A stretch of 64,000 nt of DNA, from contig JADGHX010000003.1 in NCBI GenBank assembly GCA_019683695.1, forward strand, positions 1 to 64,000. Reading direction: 5' to 3'. Position numbers and translations under genes: made by a program. This document shows, piece by piece, positions 30,516-39,765 of the stretch; position 1 is the stretch's first letter; the number at the start of each line of letters is the position of its first letter. This DNA is from Steroidobacteraceae bacterium (GTDB lineage: Bacteria > Pseudomonadota > Gammaproteobacteria > Steroidobacterales > Steroidobacteraceae). The notes under the pieces are model-generated. The model had not been told where the DNA came from, searched no databases, and saw nothing but the letters and a program-made list of their open reading frames with translations.

Positions 30516-31415
30516 ATGAACACACTCCTCAACATCAAGTCCTTTCTGCTCGTCGCCAGGACGGGCAGCTTCTCCGGCGCCGCGCGCGAGCTCGGCGTGG
30601 CGCCCTCCGTGATCACCAAGCGCATCACGCGGCTCGAGGAAGAGATGGGCGCGCAGCTCTTCGTGCGCTCCACGCGCGCGCTGTCGCTCACACCCGCCGG
30701 CGAGCGCCTGCTGCCGCAGTATCAGCGGCTCGTCGCCGAGCTCGACGAGATCATCGGCGCGGCCGCGGCCGCCGAGCGCGGGCTCGAAGGGCATCTGCGC
30801 GTGAAGGGGCCGACGACGCTCACCTCCATGTACCTCGGCGCCATCTTCGCGGACTTCCATGCCCAGAACCCCGGGCTCACCATGGACATCGTGCTGCTCG
30901 ACCGGTCCGTGAATCCGCTGGAGGAGAACTTCGATCTGGTCGTGGGCGCATTGCCGGGAACGTATCCGGGCGTCGTGGACGTGCCGCTCTGCCCGCTCAC
31001 CATCGTGCTCTGCGCGTCACCGGCGTACCTCGATGCGAAGGGCGCACCCGAGCACCCCACGGAGCTGATCGAGCACGACTGCCTGACGTCCGTGCTGATG
31101 GGGAACACCTGGACGTTCGAGCAGCCGCCGAGCACCGTGAGCGTGGAGGTGCGCTCGAGGTTTCACGCGAACGACACGCGGGTGCTGCGGGAGGCCGCCC
31201 TGCGCGGCACGGGCATCGCCGTGCTGCCGAGCTTCCTCGTCTCGGAGGATCTGAAAAAGGGCACGCTCGTCGCGCTGCTGCCCTCGACGCCGATTCCCAC
31301 GTTCTGGCTCAAGGCGGTCGTGCCGCGAATCAAGCTCAACAAGCCCGGCGTGCAGGAGCTCGTGGACTTTCTGAAGTCCCGCATGCATCCCACGCCGCCG
31401 TGGCCGCTTTCGTGA
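30516..31415 (+). CDS. LysR-family transcriptional regulator
   Basis: MNTLLNIKSFLLVARTGSFSGAARELGVAPSVITKRITRLEEEMGAQLFVRSTRALSLTPAGERLLPQ. Confidence 0.95.
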   Translation: MNTLLNIKSFLLVARTGSFSGAARELGVAPSVITKRITRLEEEMGAQLFVRSTRALSLTPAGERLLPQYQRLVAELDEIIGAAAAAERGLEGHLRVKGPTTLTSMYLGAIFADFHAQNPGLTMDIVLLDRSVNPLEENFDLVVGALPGTYPGVVDVPLCPLTIVLCASPAYLDAKGAPEHPTELIEHDCLTSVLMGNTWTFEQPPSTVSVEVRSRFHANDTRVLREAALRGTGIAVLPSFLVSEDLKKGTLVALLPSTPIPTFWLKAVVPRIKLNKPGVQELVDFLKSRMHPTPPWPLS

Positions 31416-31510
31416 AATGAGAAGACTGCTTACACCCTGCGTGGCGTTCTGCATCGGGCAGCGAACCGCTACGCTAACGATGCGTCCACAACCCAGAAGC
31501 GCTCCTGATC

Positions 31511-32806
31511 ATGTCGAGTGAAGTGATTCCGACCCGAACCGTGCGGCGCCCGCCGGCCCGCGCGACGCGTGTGGTGCAGGCGGATGTTTGCGTGCTCGGC
31601 GCCGGCATTTCCGGCGTGACCGCGGCGCTCGAGGCGGCAAAGCTCGGACGCAAGGTCGTGATCGTGGACGGCGCCCCTGCGCTCGGCGGCCAGGCGATCG
31701 GGTCGATCATCGGCACGCTCATCGGCCTGTACACGCACGGCCCGAATCCCTACCAGCTCACGCATGGCATCGCGGATGACCTGCTGCGCGACCTCGCCGC
31801 CGAAGGCTCGCTCCGGCGACTGCACCGCTCGACCGTCACGTTCCAGTACGACGAGGTTCGCCTGGCGCGCTGGATGGAGCGCAAGGTGGAGGAAGCCGGC
31901 GTGCAGACCCTGCTCGGCGCCGTGCTGACCGACGTCTCCTTCGCGAACCGCCGCGTGCAGTACCTGGACTTCGCCACGCGTTTCGGCGCGGTGCGCGTTC
32001 AGGCCACGGGCTACGTGGATGCCTCCGGCGACGCCACGCTCTGCTACGAAGCGGGACTCGAGGTGCGCGAGCCCGATGCGCCCATCTACGGGTCCATGAA
32101 CTTCCTGATCGAAGGCTACGATACCGAGACCGTCGCGCAGATGGATATCGTCGAGGTGCGCGAGCGCCTCGCACGCAAAGGTGCGGAGTACGGACTCGTG
32201 CGGCATGACGGCTGGCTGATGCACTTTCCCGGCCGCAATTTCATGCTCGCGAACATCACGCATTTCGAGACGCCGATCGATCCGCTCGCCACGGCACGAA
32301 TGGTGTTCGAGGGACGGCGGCAGGCCGATCGCACGCTGCGCTTCCTGCAGACGGAATATCCCCACATCTTCGCCAACGCGCGTGTGCGCGCGTACGGCAA
32401 CCCCGGGTTGCGGCAGACGAGATGGATCCAGAGCCGCCGGCCGCTCACGCTGGAGGACATCCGCGCCGGCACGCGCTTCGAAGACGCCGTCGCCCGCTGC
32501 GCCTGGTGGGTTGAGCTGCACAACACGGCGGAGCTCGTGCATTGGGAGCAGTTCAAGGACGGCCATGTGTACTACATCCCCCTGAGCTGCATGCTGCCCG
32601 CCGAAGCCGACAACATCGTTGCCGCCGGCCGGTGTGTGGATGCGGATTCGCACGCGCTCTCCGCCATCCGCGTCATGGGGCCATGTATCGCAATGGGAAC
32701 GGCGGCGGCCCACGCGCTGGACCTCGCCGGCGCCGGGTCACTGCACGCGGTGGATCTTGCGAGCCTGCAGAAGCGCTTGCGGGACAACCTGGACCGCACC
32801 GATTGA
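31511..32806 (+). CDS. FAD-dependent oxidoreductase
   Basis: 'VVQADVCVLGAGISGVTAALEAAKLGRKVVIVDGAPALGGQAIGSIIGTLIGLY', 'ATGYVDASGDATLCYEAGLEV', 'IVAAGRCVDADSHALSAIRVMGPCIAMGTAAAHA'. Confidence 0.88.
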   Translation: MSSEVIPTRTVRRPPARATRVVQADVCVLGAGISGVTAALEAAKLGRKVVIVDGAPALGGQAIGSIIGTLIGLYTHGPNPYQLTHGIADDLLRDLAAEGSLRRLHRSTVTFQYDEVRLARWMERKVEEAGVQTLLGAVLTDVSFANRRVQYLDFATRFGAVRVQATGYVDASGDATLCYEAGLEVREPDAPIYGSMNFLIEGYDTETVAQMDIVEVRERLARKGAEYGLVRHDGWLMHFPGRNFMLANITHFETPIDPLATARMVFEGRRQADRTLRFLQTEYPHIFANARVRAYGNPGLRQTRWIQSRRPLTLEDIRAGTRFEDAVARCAWWVELHNTAELVHWEQFKDGHVYYIPLSCMLPAEADNIVAAGRCVDADSHALSAIRVMGPCIAMGTAAAHALDLAGAGSLHAVDLASLQKRLRDNLDRTD

Positions 32807-32821
32807 CGCCCGGAGCACCCC

Positions 32822-34108
32822 GTGAAGCTCGCTGACGACGAACTCGCCATGCTCGACGGTGCACGCGGGAAAGCGCACCAGAAGGCGATGGAGCTGCTCG
32901 TGAGGTATGCGGAAGCGCTCGGTGCCGAGCGCTTCGTGAACACGACGAATGTGGCCGGCGTGCCGGGCACGTCCAACCCCTTCCTGGAGCGCTACTTCAC
33001 GCAACCGGGAGACCGCTACAACGTCATCTACTCGCTGTTCGACCTGGACAGCGACGAAGTGGTGGAGATTCCGCGCATGACGGTGCACGCCTGTCACCTG
33101 CAGGGCGGCACCGATCCGGAGAACTGGCAGACGCTCGGCATGAAGCCCGAGCAGCTGCAGATCAGCCTCGCCGGCGAACGTGGCGCGGCGGAGCGCGACA
33201 TCCGCATCCTGAAAACCTGCACGCCTTACCTCGCAGGCAACGTGCCGAAGCGCGGCGAGCACTGTGCCTGGATGGAATCCTCCGCTGTGGTCTACTGCAA
33301 CTCGGTGCTCGGCGCGCGCACTAACACGGAAGGCCGCGAGAGCACGAGCGCCGCCATGATCACCGGCAAGATCCCGGACTTCGGCTTCCACCGGGACGAA
33401 TATCGATACGGCAGCCATCGCATCGAGGTGGAGGTGCCCGTCGAGAGTCTCATGGACTGGGGCATGCTCGGGTACTTCGTCGGCGAGGTCGTGGGCGAGC
33501 GCATTCCCGTGCTGACCGGCCGCTTCGCCCCGCCGGACCTCATCCACCACAAGCACTTCGGGGCCGCGGCGGCCTCCTCCGGCGGCGTGGAGATGTATCA
33601 CATGGTGGGCGTGACGCCTGAGGCGCCGACGCTCGAAGCGGCATTCGGGCCGAACCGCCCCGTCGAAACCTTCCGCTACGGCCCGGCCGAGCGGCGGCGC
33701 ACGTACGAAAACCTGAACGCGCGCGCGAGCGACCCGAACGTGGACTTCGTGATGCTCGGCTGCCCGCACGCGGCGCTCGAGCAGATCCGCGAGATCTGCC
33801 GTCTGCTCGACGGACGCAAAATCAGCCCGAGCGTGCGGCTCTGGGTGTTCACCTCGCGTGCCGTGCGTGCAGTGGCCGATCGCGAGGGTTACACGAAGAT
33901 CATTCGCGATGCCGGCGGCGTGCTGCTCACGGACACGTGTTCCGCCATCGGGCAGGCGCTTCCGCCGGGCACGAAGGTGGCCGCGCTCGATTCGGCGAAA
34001 CAGGTGCACTATCTGCCGGCGATCATGGGCATCGAAGCGTGGTTCGGCTCGACCGCGGATTGCATCAACGCCGCGCTCACCGGACGCTGGAACGGAGCAC
34101 TCTCATGA
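32822..34108 (+). CDS. Aconitase X (AcnX) catalytic subunit
   Basis: 'MKLADDELAMLDGARGKAHQKAMELLVRYAEALGAERFVNTTNVAG', 'DFVMLGCPHAALEQIREICRLLDGRKISPSVRLWVFTSRAVRAVADREGY', 'ADCINAALTGRW'. Confidence 0.85.
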   Translation: MKLADDELAMLDGARGKAHQKAMELLVRYAEALGAERFVNTTNVAGVPGTSNPFLERYFTQPGDRYNVIYSLFDLDSDEVVEIPRMTVHACHLQGGTDPENWQTLGMKPEQLQISLAGERGAAERDIRILKTCTPYLAGNVPKRGEHCAWMESSAVVYCNSVLGARTNTEGRESTSAAMITGKIPDFGFHRDEYRYGSHRIEVEVPVESLMDWGMLGYFVGEVVGERIPVLTGRFAPPDLIHHKHFGAAAASSGGVEMYHMVGVTPEAPTLEAAFGPNRPVETFRYGPAERRRTYENLNARASDPNVDFVMLGCPHAALEQIREICRLLDGRKISPSVRLWVFTSRAVRAVADREGYTKIIRDAGGVLLTDTCSAIGQALPPGTKVAALDSAKQVHYLPAIMGIEAWFGSTADCINAALTGRWNGALS

Positions 34109-34596
34109 GCGCTGCGCCCGATCGGAGCGACAGTCCGGTGATCGTTCTGCGCGGCCGGAAGGTCGTCGGCGGCGTGGCGGAAGGTGAAGCGCTCGTCACG
34201 CGCCAGACGATCTCGGGCTGGGGTGGCGTGAATGCGCTTCAGGGCACCATCATCGAAGCGCGCCACGAGCTGCGTGGCGTGAGCTTCAAGGGCAAGGTGC
34301 TCGTGTGCCCCGGCGCGAAAGGCTCATCCGGATGGTCCGTCGCCTTCCATACGGCGCGCCTGGCCGGCACGGCGCCCATCGCGATGATCTTCAATGAGAT
34401 GACCACGAAGATCGCGCTGGGCTGCGTCGTGATGCGTGTGCCCTCCATCACGCAGCTCGATCGCAATCCGCTGGACGTGATCGAAACCGGTGACTGGGTG
34501 AAGGTCGATGCGGACCGCGGCATCGTCGAGGTGCGCAAGAAGGTGCGCGCGGCCGCCAGCGCTTCGGATTCCGGGGTTACCGCGCCTCGCGCGTGA
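34105..34596 (+). CDS. Aconitase X swivel-domain subunit (DUF126)
   Basis: 'GGVAEGEALVTRQTISGWGGVNALQGTIIEARHELRGVSFKGKVLVCPGAKGSSGWSVAFHTARLAGTAPIAMIFNEMTTKIALGCVVMRVPSI'; ATGA overlap with catalytic subunit. Confidence 0.87.
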   Translation: MSAAPDRSDSPVIVLRGRKVVGGVAEGEALVTRQTISGWGGVNALQGTIIEARHELRGVSFKGKVLVCPGAKGSSGWSVAFHTARLAGTAPIAMIFNEMTTKIALGCVVMRVPSITQLDRNPLDVIETGDWVKVDADRGIVEVRKKVRAAASASDSGVTAPRA

Positions 34597-34672
34597 GCGC
34601 CTGCGCCACGCATCGTGTTGATACGAGCCCTGCATGGGCGTTCCAGCGCCTTCTCGCGTCCGACCGTAGCCG

Positions 34673-36709
34673 TCAGGGTATCGCGCGCTCGCTCACCATC
34701 GTGAGAACATCGTACTGCGCGACGGGCTCCGCATTCTGATTGGTGATCTCCGTGTCCCAGCGCACTTCGCCGTAGCCCTGCGTTGGGCGCAGCGACTTCT
34801 CCTTTACCGTCAGGCGCACCTTGATGCGGTCCCCCGGCTTCACCGGCTTGAGGAATCGCAGGCCATCGATGCCGTAGTTCGCGAGCACCGGCCCGTACGC
34901 CGGATCCACGAACAGTCCTGCGGCGGCAGAGACCAGGAAATAGCCGTGAGCGACGCGGCCGCCGAAGAGCGGGTTGCGTGCGGCGTCCGCTTCGCTCATG
35001 TGCGCGTAGAACCGATCTCCCGAGAGCTCGGCGAAGCGCTCGATGTCCTCGAGCGTGACTTCGCGCTCCGCGGAGAAGAACGTGTCCCCGATCGCGAGAT
35101 CGTGGAAGGGCTTGCGGAACGGATGCACACCAGGGTCCCGCGGCTTTGCGCCCCGCATCCAGCGGCCCGTGACCGCGACGATGGTGTCCGGTGTTCCCTG
35201 AACCGCGGTTCGCTGCATGTAGTGCAGCACGCCCCGGATGCCGCCCATCTCTTCCCCGCCGCCTGCACGGCCCGGACCTCCATGCACCAGGTGCGGCAAC
35301 GGAGAGCCGTGGCCCGTCGATTCCTTCGCGCACGAGCGGTTCACGACGAGAATGCGCCCGTGGAAGGGCGCAAGCCCCAGCACCAGGTGCGCCGCTGCCG
35401 CATCGTCCGCCGTGAACACGGAGCTGACGAGACTGCCGCCACCTCGGCGCGCGAGCGCAATGGCCTCATCCATGTCCCTGTACGGAATCACTGTGGACAC
35501 GGGGCCGAATGCCTCCACCTCGTGCACCGCCGTCGCCGATGCCGTGTCTCGACAAAGAAGCAGCGTCGGAGGGATGAAAGCGCCCTTGTCGCTATCGGCG
35601 CCCGCGATTTCGAAAGCCCCATCGCCACCGTGCACGAGCTGTGCTTCGCGCTGGAGCCGCGCCACCTGCTCGCGCACCTCGCGACGCTGAGCCAGCGACA
35701 CCACCGGGCCCATGCGAACCTGTTCGAGGCGCGGGTCGCCTACCACGATCTTCCCCAGTGATGCGCGCAACGCCTCCACGACAGCCTCGCAGGCGGCAGC
35801 GGGCACGAGCGCTTTGCGGATGGCCGTGCACTTCTGCCCGGCCTTCACGGTCATCTCACGCACGACTTCACGGACGAACAGATCGAACTCCGGCGTGCCG
35901 GGCGCCGCGTCTGGCCCGAGGATCGAGGAATTCAGCGAGTCCGTCTCCGCAGTGAATCGCACGGACTTCGCGACAATGCTCGGATGCGTGCGAAGCGCGT
36001 TCGCCGTGCTGGCCGAGCCGGTGAAGGCCACCACGTCCTGGCAGCTGAGGTGATCGAACAGGTCCCCCGCGCTTCCACACACGAGCTGAAGCGCTCCTTC
36101 CGGCAGAAGGCCGGACTCGACGATGCGCCGGACCACGCATTCGGTGAGAAACGATGTCGCCGTGGCCGGCTTCACGATCGCCGGGACGCCGGCGAGCAGC
36201 GTCGGCGCGAGCTTCTCCAGCATCCCCCAGACGGGGAAGTTGAACGCATTGATGTGCACGGCCGCGCCTTCGAGCGGTGTGCAGATGTGCTGACCGACGA
36301 ACGTTCCGCTCTTCGACAGCATTTCCGGCGCGCCATCCACATACACGCGGCTGTCGGGCAGCTCGCGCATGCCCTTGCTGGCATAGACGAACAGCGTGCC
36401 GATGCCGCCATCAATGTCGATCCAGGAATCGGATTTCGTTGCGCCGGTAGCGTAGGAGAGCGTGTAGAACTCGTCCTTCCGCTCCGTGAGGAACCTGGCG
36501 AGGCTTTTGATGATGGCCGCGCGTTGATGGAATGTGAGCGCCCGCAGCGCCGGGCCGCCCACTTCCCGCGCATGAGCGAGCACGCGCTGAAAATCGATGC
36601 CCTCGGTAGAGGCTTCCGCAATGACCGCGCCGGTGGTGGCATCCCTCAGCAGCGTTGCTTCTCGCCCGCCCTCGTGCCACTGGCCGCAAACGTAGCTTTT
36701 CAGTCGCAT
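34673..36709 (-). CDS. paaZ: Phenylacetate degradation bifunctional protein: oxepin-CoA hydrolase / semialdehyde dehydrogenase
   Basis: ALDH domain 'MRLKSYVCGQWHEGGREATLLRDATTGAVIAEASTEGIDF...GQKCTAIRKALVP' fused to MaoC-like hydratase 'FHDLAIGDTFFSAEREVTLEDIERFAELSGDRFYAHMSEADA'. Confidence 0.94.
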   Translation of the reverse strand: MRLKSYVCGQWHEGGREATLLRDATTGAVIAEASTEGIDFQRVLAHAREVGGPALRALTFHQRAAIIKSLARFLTERKDEFYTLSYATGATKSDSWIDIDGGIGTLFVYASKGMRELPDSRVYVDGAPEMLSKSGTFVGQHICTPLEGAAVHINAFNFPVWGMLEKLAPTLLAGVPAIVKPATATSFLTECVVRRIVESGLLPEGALQLVCGSAGDLFDHLSCQDVVAFTGSASTANALRTHPSIVAKSVRFTAETDSLNSSILGPDAAPGTPEFDLFVREVVREMTVKAGQKCTAIRKALVPAAACEAVVEALRASLGKIVVGDPRLEQVRMGPVVSLAQRREVREQVARLQREAQLVHGGDGAFEIAGADSDKGAFIPPTLLLCRDTASATAVHEVEAFGPVSTVIPYRDMDEAIALARRGGGSLVSSVFTADDAAAAHLVLGLAPFHGRILVVNRSCAKESTGHGSPLPHLVHGGPGRAGGGEEMGGIRGVLHYMQRTAVQGTPDTIVAVTGRWMRGAKPRDPGVHPFRKPFHDLAIGDTFFSAEREVTLEDIERFAELSGDRFYAHMSEADAARNPLFGGRVAHGYFLVSAAAGLFVDPAYGPVLANYGIDGLRFLKPVKPGDRIKVRLTVKEKSLRPTQGYGEVRWDTEITNQNAEPVAQYDVLTMVSERAIP

Positions 36710-36844
36710 GTGTGTTCCGCCCTTGCAGAAAGTTGACGCTCGCCCCTGTGCGCTGGTCTGACGACGGCGCGTCACGACCCTCTGGCCGACGCTCGACACC
36801 CGGCCAAACGGTGCTTCCCTGCTCCCTGACCCTGCCCGGCTCTC

Positions 36845-38956
36845 TCACGCCGATGTGCGTTGTCGCTCCCGCTCCGCCTGCCACGACGCAAACGACGCCC
36901 CGCGCGTGGCAAGCTCCTGAAGCAGCGGCGCAGGCGTCCAGTACTGCGCACCCTGCTCTGCCTCGTACTTGTGAATGGCTTCGAGCACTTTCGGCAAGCC
37001 GACCGTATCCGCGTAGAACATCGGTCCGCCCCGCGTGCGCGGGAACCCGTAACCATTCACCCAGATCACGTCGATGTCGGCCGGTGAGGCCGCGATGCCC
37101 TCTTCCAGAATGCGTGCGCCCTCGTTCACGAGCGCGTAGAGGCAGCGCTCGAGAATTTCCGTGTCGCTGATCTCACGCTGCCGCACGTTCAGGCGCTGCG
37201 CTTCCGCGCGAATGAGCTCGGGCAGCTGCGGGTCCGGCTGACGCTCGCCGGTTGCGGTGTAGAGATAGAAGCCGCGGCCGGTCTTCTGGCCGTATCGGCC
37301 CAATTCGGCGAGCACATCCGACACGCGATAGTAGCGAGGGTCCCGCGGCGCGTTGTGCTGCTCGCGGCGAACGCGGTAACCCACGTCGAGGCCGGCAAGA
37401 TCGCCGACCGCATTCGGCCCCATGGCCATGCCCCATTCCTCGAGCACGCGGTCGATGCGCTCCGGTGCTGCGCCTTCGAGCATCATCAATTGATTCTCGC
37501 GGCCGTAGGCGTACAGCATGCGATTGCCCACGAAGCCGAAGCAGTTGCCCACCACCACCCCGATCTTCCCGAGGCGGCGCGCAACGGCCAGCGCCGTGGC
37601 CAGCGTCTCCGGCGCCGTGGCCCGCGCCCGCACGATCTCCACCAGCCGCATCACATTCGCCGGGCTGAAGAAGTGCATGCCCAGAACATCCTGCGGGCGC
37701 CGGGTGACACTCGCGATTCGCTCGACATCGAGCGTCGAGGTGTTGGTCGCGAGCACGGTGCCGGGATCGCAAACGGCATCCAGTTTCCGGAAAACGTCCT
37801 GCTTGATCGCGAGGTTTTCGTACACCGCTTCGATGACGAGCTGCGAGCCCGCCACGGCAGCCAGGTCCGTGGAGACACGCACGCGCGCGCGGGCCTCGCT
37901 TGCCGCAGCGGGCGCGAGCCGGCCTTTCTTCACGGCGCTGTCCAGCGACGACTGCAGACGAGCGACACCCGCCTCGAGCGCCTTGGGTTCGAGGTCCACG
38001 AGCGTGACCTCCAGCCCGCTCGTGACGCAGCTCGTTGCGATGCCCGAGCCCATCGTCCCCGCGCCGAGCACCGCAACGCGCTGCACCTTGCGCGCGGCAG
38101 CGCCCGAGCCCTCACGCGAGCCGCGCTCTGCGAAGAACAGATGCCGTAGCGCGGCGGACTGCGAAGACTTGCGGCATTCCTCGAACAGCTCCCGCGAGCG
38201 AACGAGAGCGCTGTCGAACGGCAGCGTTGCCGCCGCCTGCATGGCCTGAATGATGCGTTCGACGGCTTCGAGCCGGCGTGCCGAACGCGAGAGCCCCTTG
38301 CGGTACGCGGCGAAGAACGCGTCATTCGCCGCGTCTGCGTCCGGAAATGGCAGATCGGATACGCGCCGCGGAGAAGCGCCTGATGCGATCAACTCCTGCG
38401 CGTAGCTCAGCGCTTGCTCGACAACATCCCCCTCGCCGAGCGCACGGTCGATGAGCCCGAGAGCGCACGCGCGTTCAAATGCGACGGGCTCACCCGACGT
38501 GATGAGGTCCAGCGCGCCCTTCGCTCCGATCAGCCTCGGCAAGCGCACCACGCCGCCCGCACCGGGCAGCAGGCCGAGCTTCACTTCCGGCAAGCCGATC
38601 TGAACGTCCGGTGTGGCGCATCGATAATGACTCGCCAGCGCGGTTTCGAATCCGCCCCCGAGCGTGTGGCCGTGGAGCGCTGCGATGACGGGCTTGCGGC
38701 ACGCTTCGAGCCGCGACAACAGAACATAGAGGTAGGGCTCGCGGTGCGGCTGATCCATCTCGCGAATGTCCGCCCCCGCGATGAAATTGCGGCCCGCGCC
38801 GTGCAGCACGATGGCCTCGACCGCGGCGTCTTCGTCCGCTTCGACAATGGCGTGCCAGAGCCCCTCGCGCACCGGCTGCGAGAGCGCGTTCACGGGTGGA
38901 TTGTCGATGATGATCAGCGCGAGGGCGCCACGCTTTTCCAGTCTGACGGGACTCAT
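36845..38956 (-). CDS. Bifunctional enoyl-CoA hydratase / 3-hydroxyacyl-CoA dehydrogenase
   Basis: N-term crotonase 'VLHGAGRNFIAGADIREMDQPHREP', C-term HACD 'RVAVLGAGTMGSGIATSCVTSGLEVTLVDLEPKALEAG', 'GMHFFSPANVMRLVEIVRA'. Confidence 0.93.
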   Translation of the reverse strand: MSPVRLEKRGALALIIIDNPPVNALSQPVREGLWHAIVEADEDAAVEAIVLHGAGRNFIAGADIREMDQPHREPYLYVLLSRLEACRKPVIAALHGHTLGGGFETALASHYRCATPDVQIGLPEVKLGLLPGAGGVVRLPRLIGAKGALDLITSGEPVAFERACALGLIDRALGEGDVVEQALSYAQELIASGASPRRVSDLPFPDADAANDAFFAAYRKGLSRSARRLEAVERIIQAMQAAATLPFDSALVRSRELFEECRKSSQSAALRHLFFAERGSREGSGAAARKVQRVAVLGAGTMGSGIATSCVTSGLEVTLVDLEPKALEAGVARLQSSLDSAVKKGRLAPAAASEARARVRVSTDLAAVAGSQLVIEAVYENLAIKQDVFRKLDAVCDPGTVLATNTSTLDVERIASVTRRPQDVLGMHFFSPANVMRLVEIVRARATAPETLATALAVARRLGKIGVVVGNCFGFVGNRMLYAYGRENQLMMLEGAAPERIDRVLEEWGMAMGPNAVGDLAGLDVGYRVRREQHNAPRDPRYYRVSDVLAELGRYGQKTGRGFYLYTATGERQPDPQLPELIRAEAQRLNVRQREISDTEILERCLYALVNEGARILEEGIAASPADIDVIWVNGYGFPRTRGGPMFYADTVGLPKVLEAIHKYEAEQGAQYWTPAPLLQELATRGASFASWQAERERQRTSA

Positions 38957-38971
38957 CGGGCGACCCGCTCG

Positions 38972-39763
38972 TCAGCGTCCCGTGAAACGGGGCGCGCGCT
39001 TTTCCGTGAACGCCGTGACGCCCTCCGCGTAATCCGCAGAGAACCCGAGCTCCCGCTGCATGTCGCGCTCCACATCGAGCTGTTGCTCGAGCGAGCGGCC
39101 GCCGGAGCTGTAGATGGCTTCCTTCGTGCGCGCAAGCCCGCGCGTCGGTGCCGCGGCGAGTTGCTGGGCGAGCCGATCCACGAAGGGCTGAAACTCCGCA
39201 TCCTCCACACAGCGCCAGATGAGGCCCCACTGTTCCGCCTGCTCCGCGCTGAGCTTTTCGCCGAGAAGCGCAAGGCCCAGCGCGCGCGCATAACCCACGA
39301 GCCGCGGCAGGCTCCAGGTGCCTCCGGAATCCGGCACGAGCCCGAGCTTCGCGAAGGACTGAACGAAGCTCGCCGAGCGCGCGGCAATCACCAGGTCGCA
39401 CGCGAGCGCGATGTTCGCCCCGGCGCCGGCGGCCACGCCGTTCACCGCCGCGATGACCGGCTTGGGCAGGCCACGCAACGCGAGCACGAGAGGCTTGTAG
39501 TACTGCTCGATGGAGAGCCCGAGGTCCGTCGCCGCACCACCGGGCGCCACGGTGCGATCTCCCAGATCCTGCCCTGCGCAGAAGCCGCGGCCGGCACCGG
39601 TGATGACCAGCACCCGGCACTCGATGTCTGCCTTCACCTGGCGCAACACCTCGCGCACTTCCTCGTGCATCTTCACGTTGAAGCTGTTGAGGCGCTCGGG
39701 GCGATTGAGCGTCAGTCTCGCGATGCCGCCACTCTGCTCGAACAGGATGCATTCGTACGACAT
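38972..39763 (-). CDS. paaG: 2-(1,2-epoxy-1,2-dihydrophenyl)acetyl-CoA isomerase (enoyl-CoA hydratase family)
   Basis: 'CRVLVITGAGRGFCAGQDLGDRTVAPGGAATDLGLSIEQYYKPLVLALRGLPKPVIAAVNGVAAGAGANIALACDLVIAARSASFVQSFAKLGLVPDSGGTWSLPRLVG'. Confidence 0.92.
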   Translation of the reverse strand: MSYECILFEQSGGIARLTLNRPERLNSFNVKMHEEVREVLRQVKADIECRVLVITGAGRGFCAGQDLGDRTVAPGGAATDLGLSIEQYYKPLVLALRGLPKPVIAAVNGVAAGAGANIALACDLVIAARSASFVQSFAKLGLVPDSGGTWSLPRLVGYARALGLALLGEKLSAEQAEQWGLIWRCVEDAEFQPFVDRLAQQLAAAPTRGLARTKEAIYSSGGRSLEQQLDVERDMQRELGFSADYAEGVTAFTEKRAPRFTGR

Positions 39764-39765
39764 GG

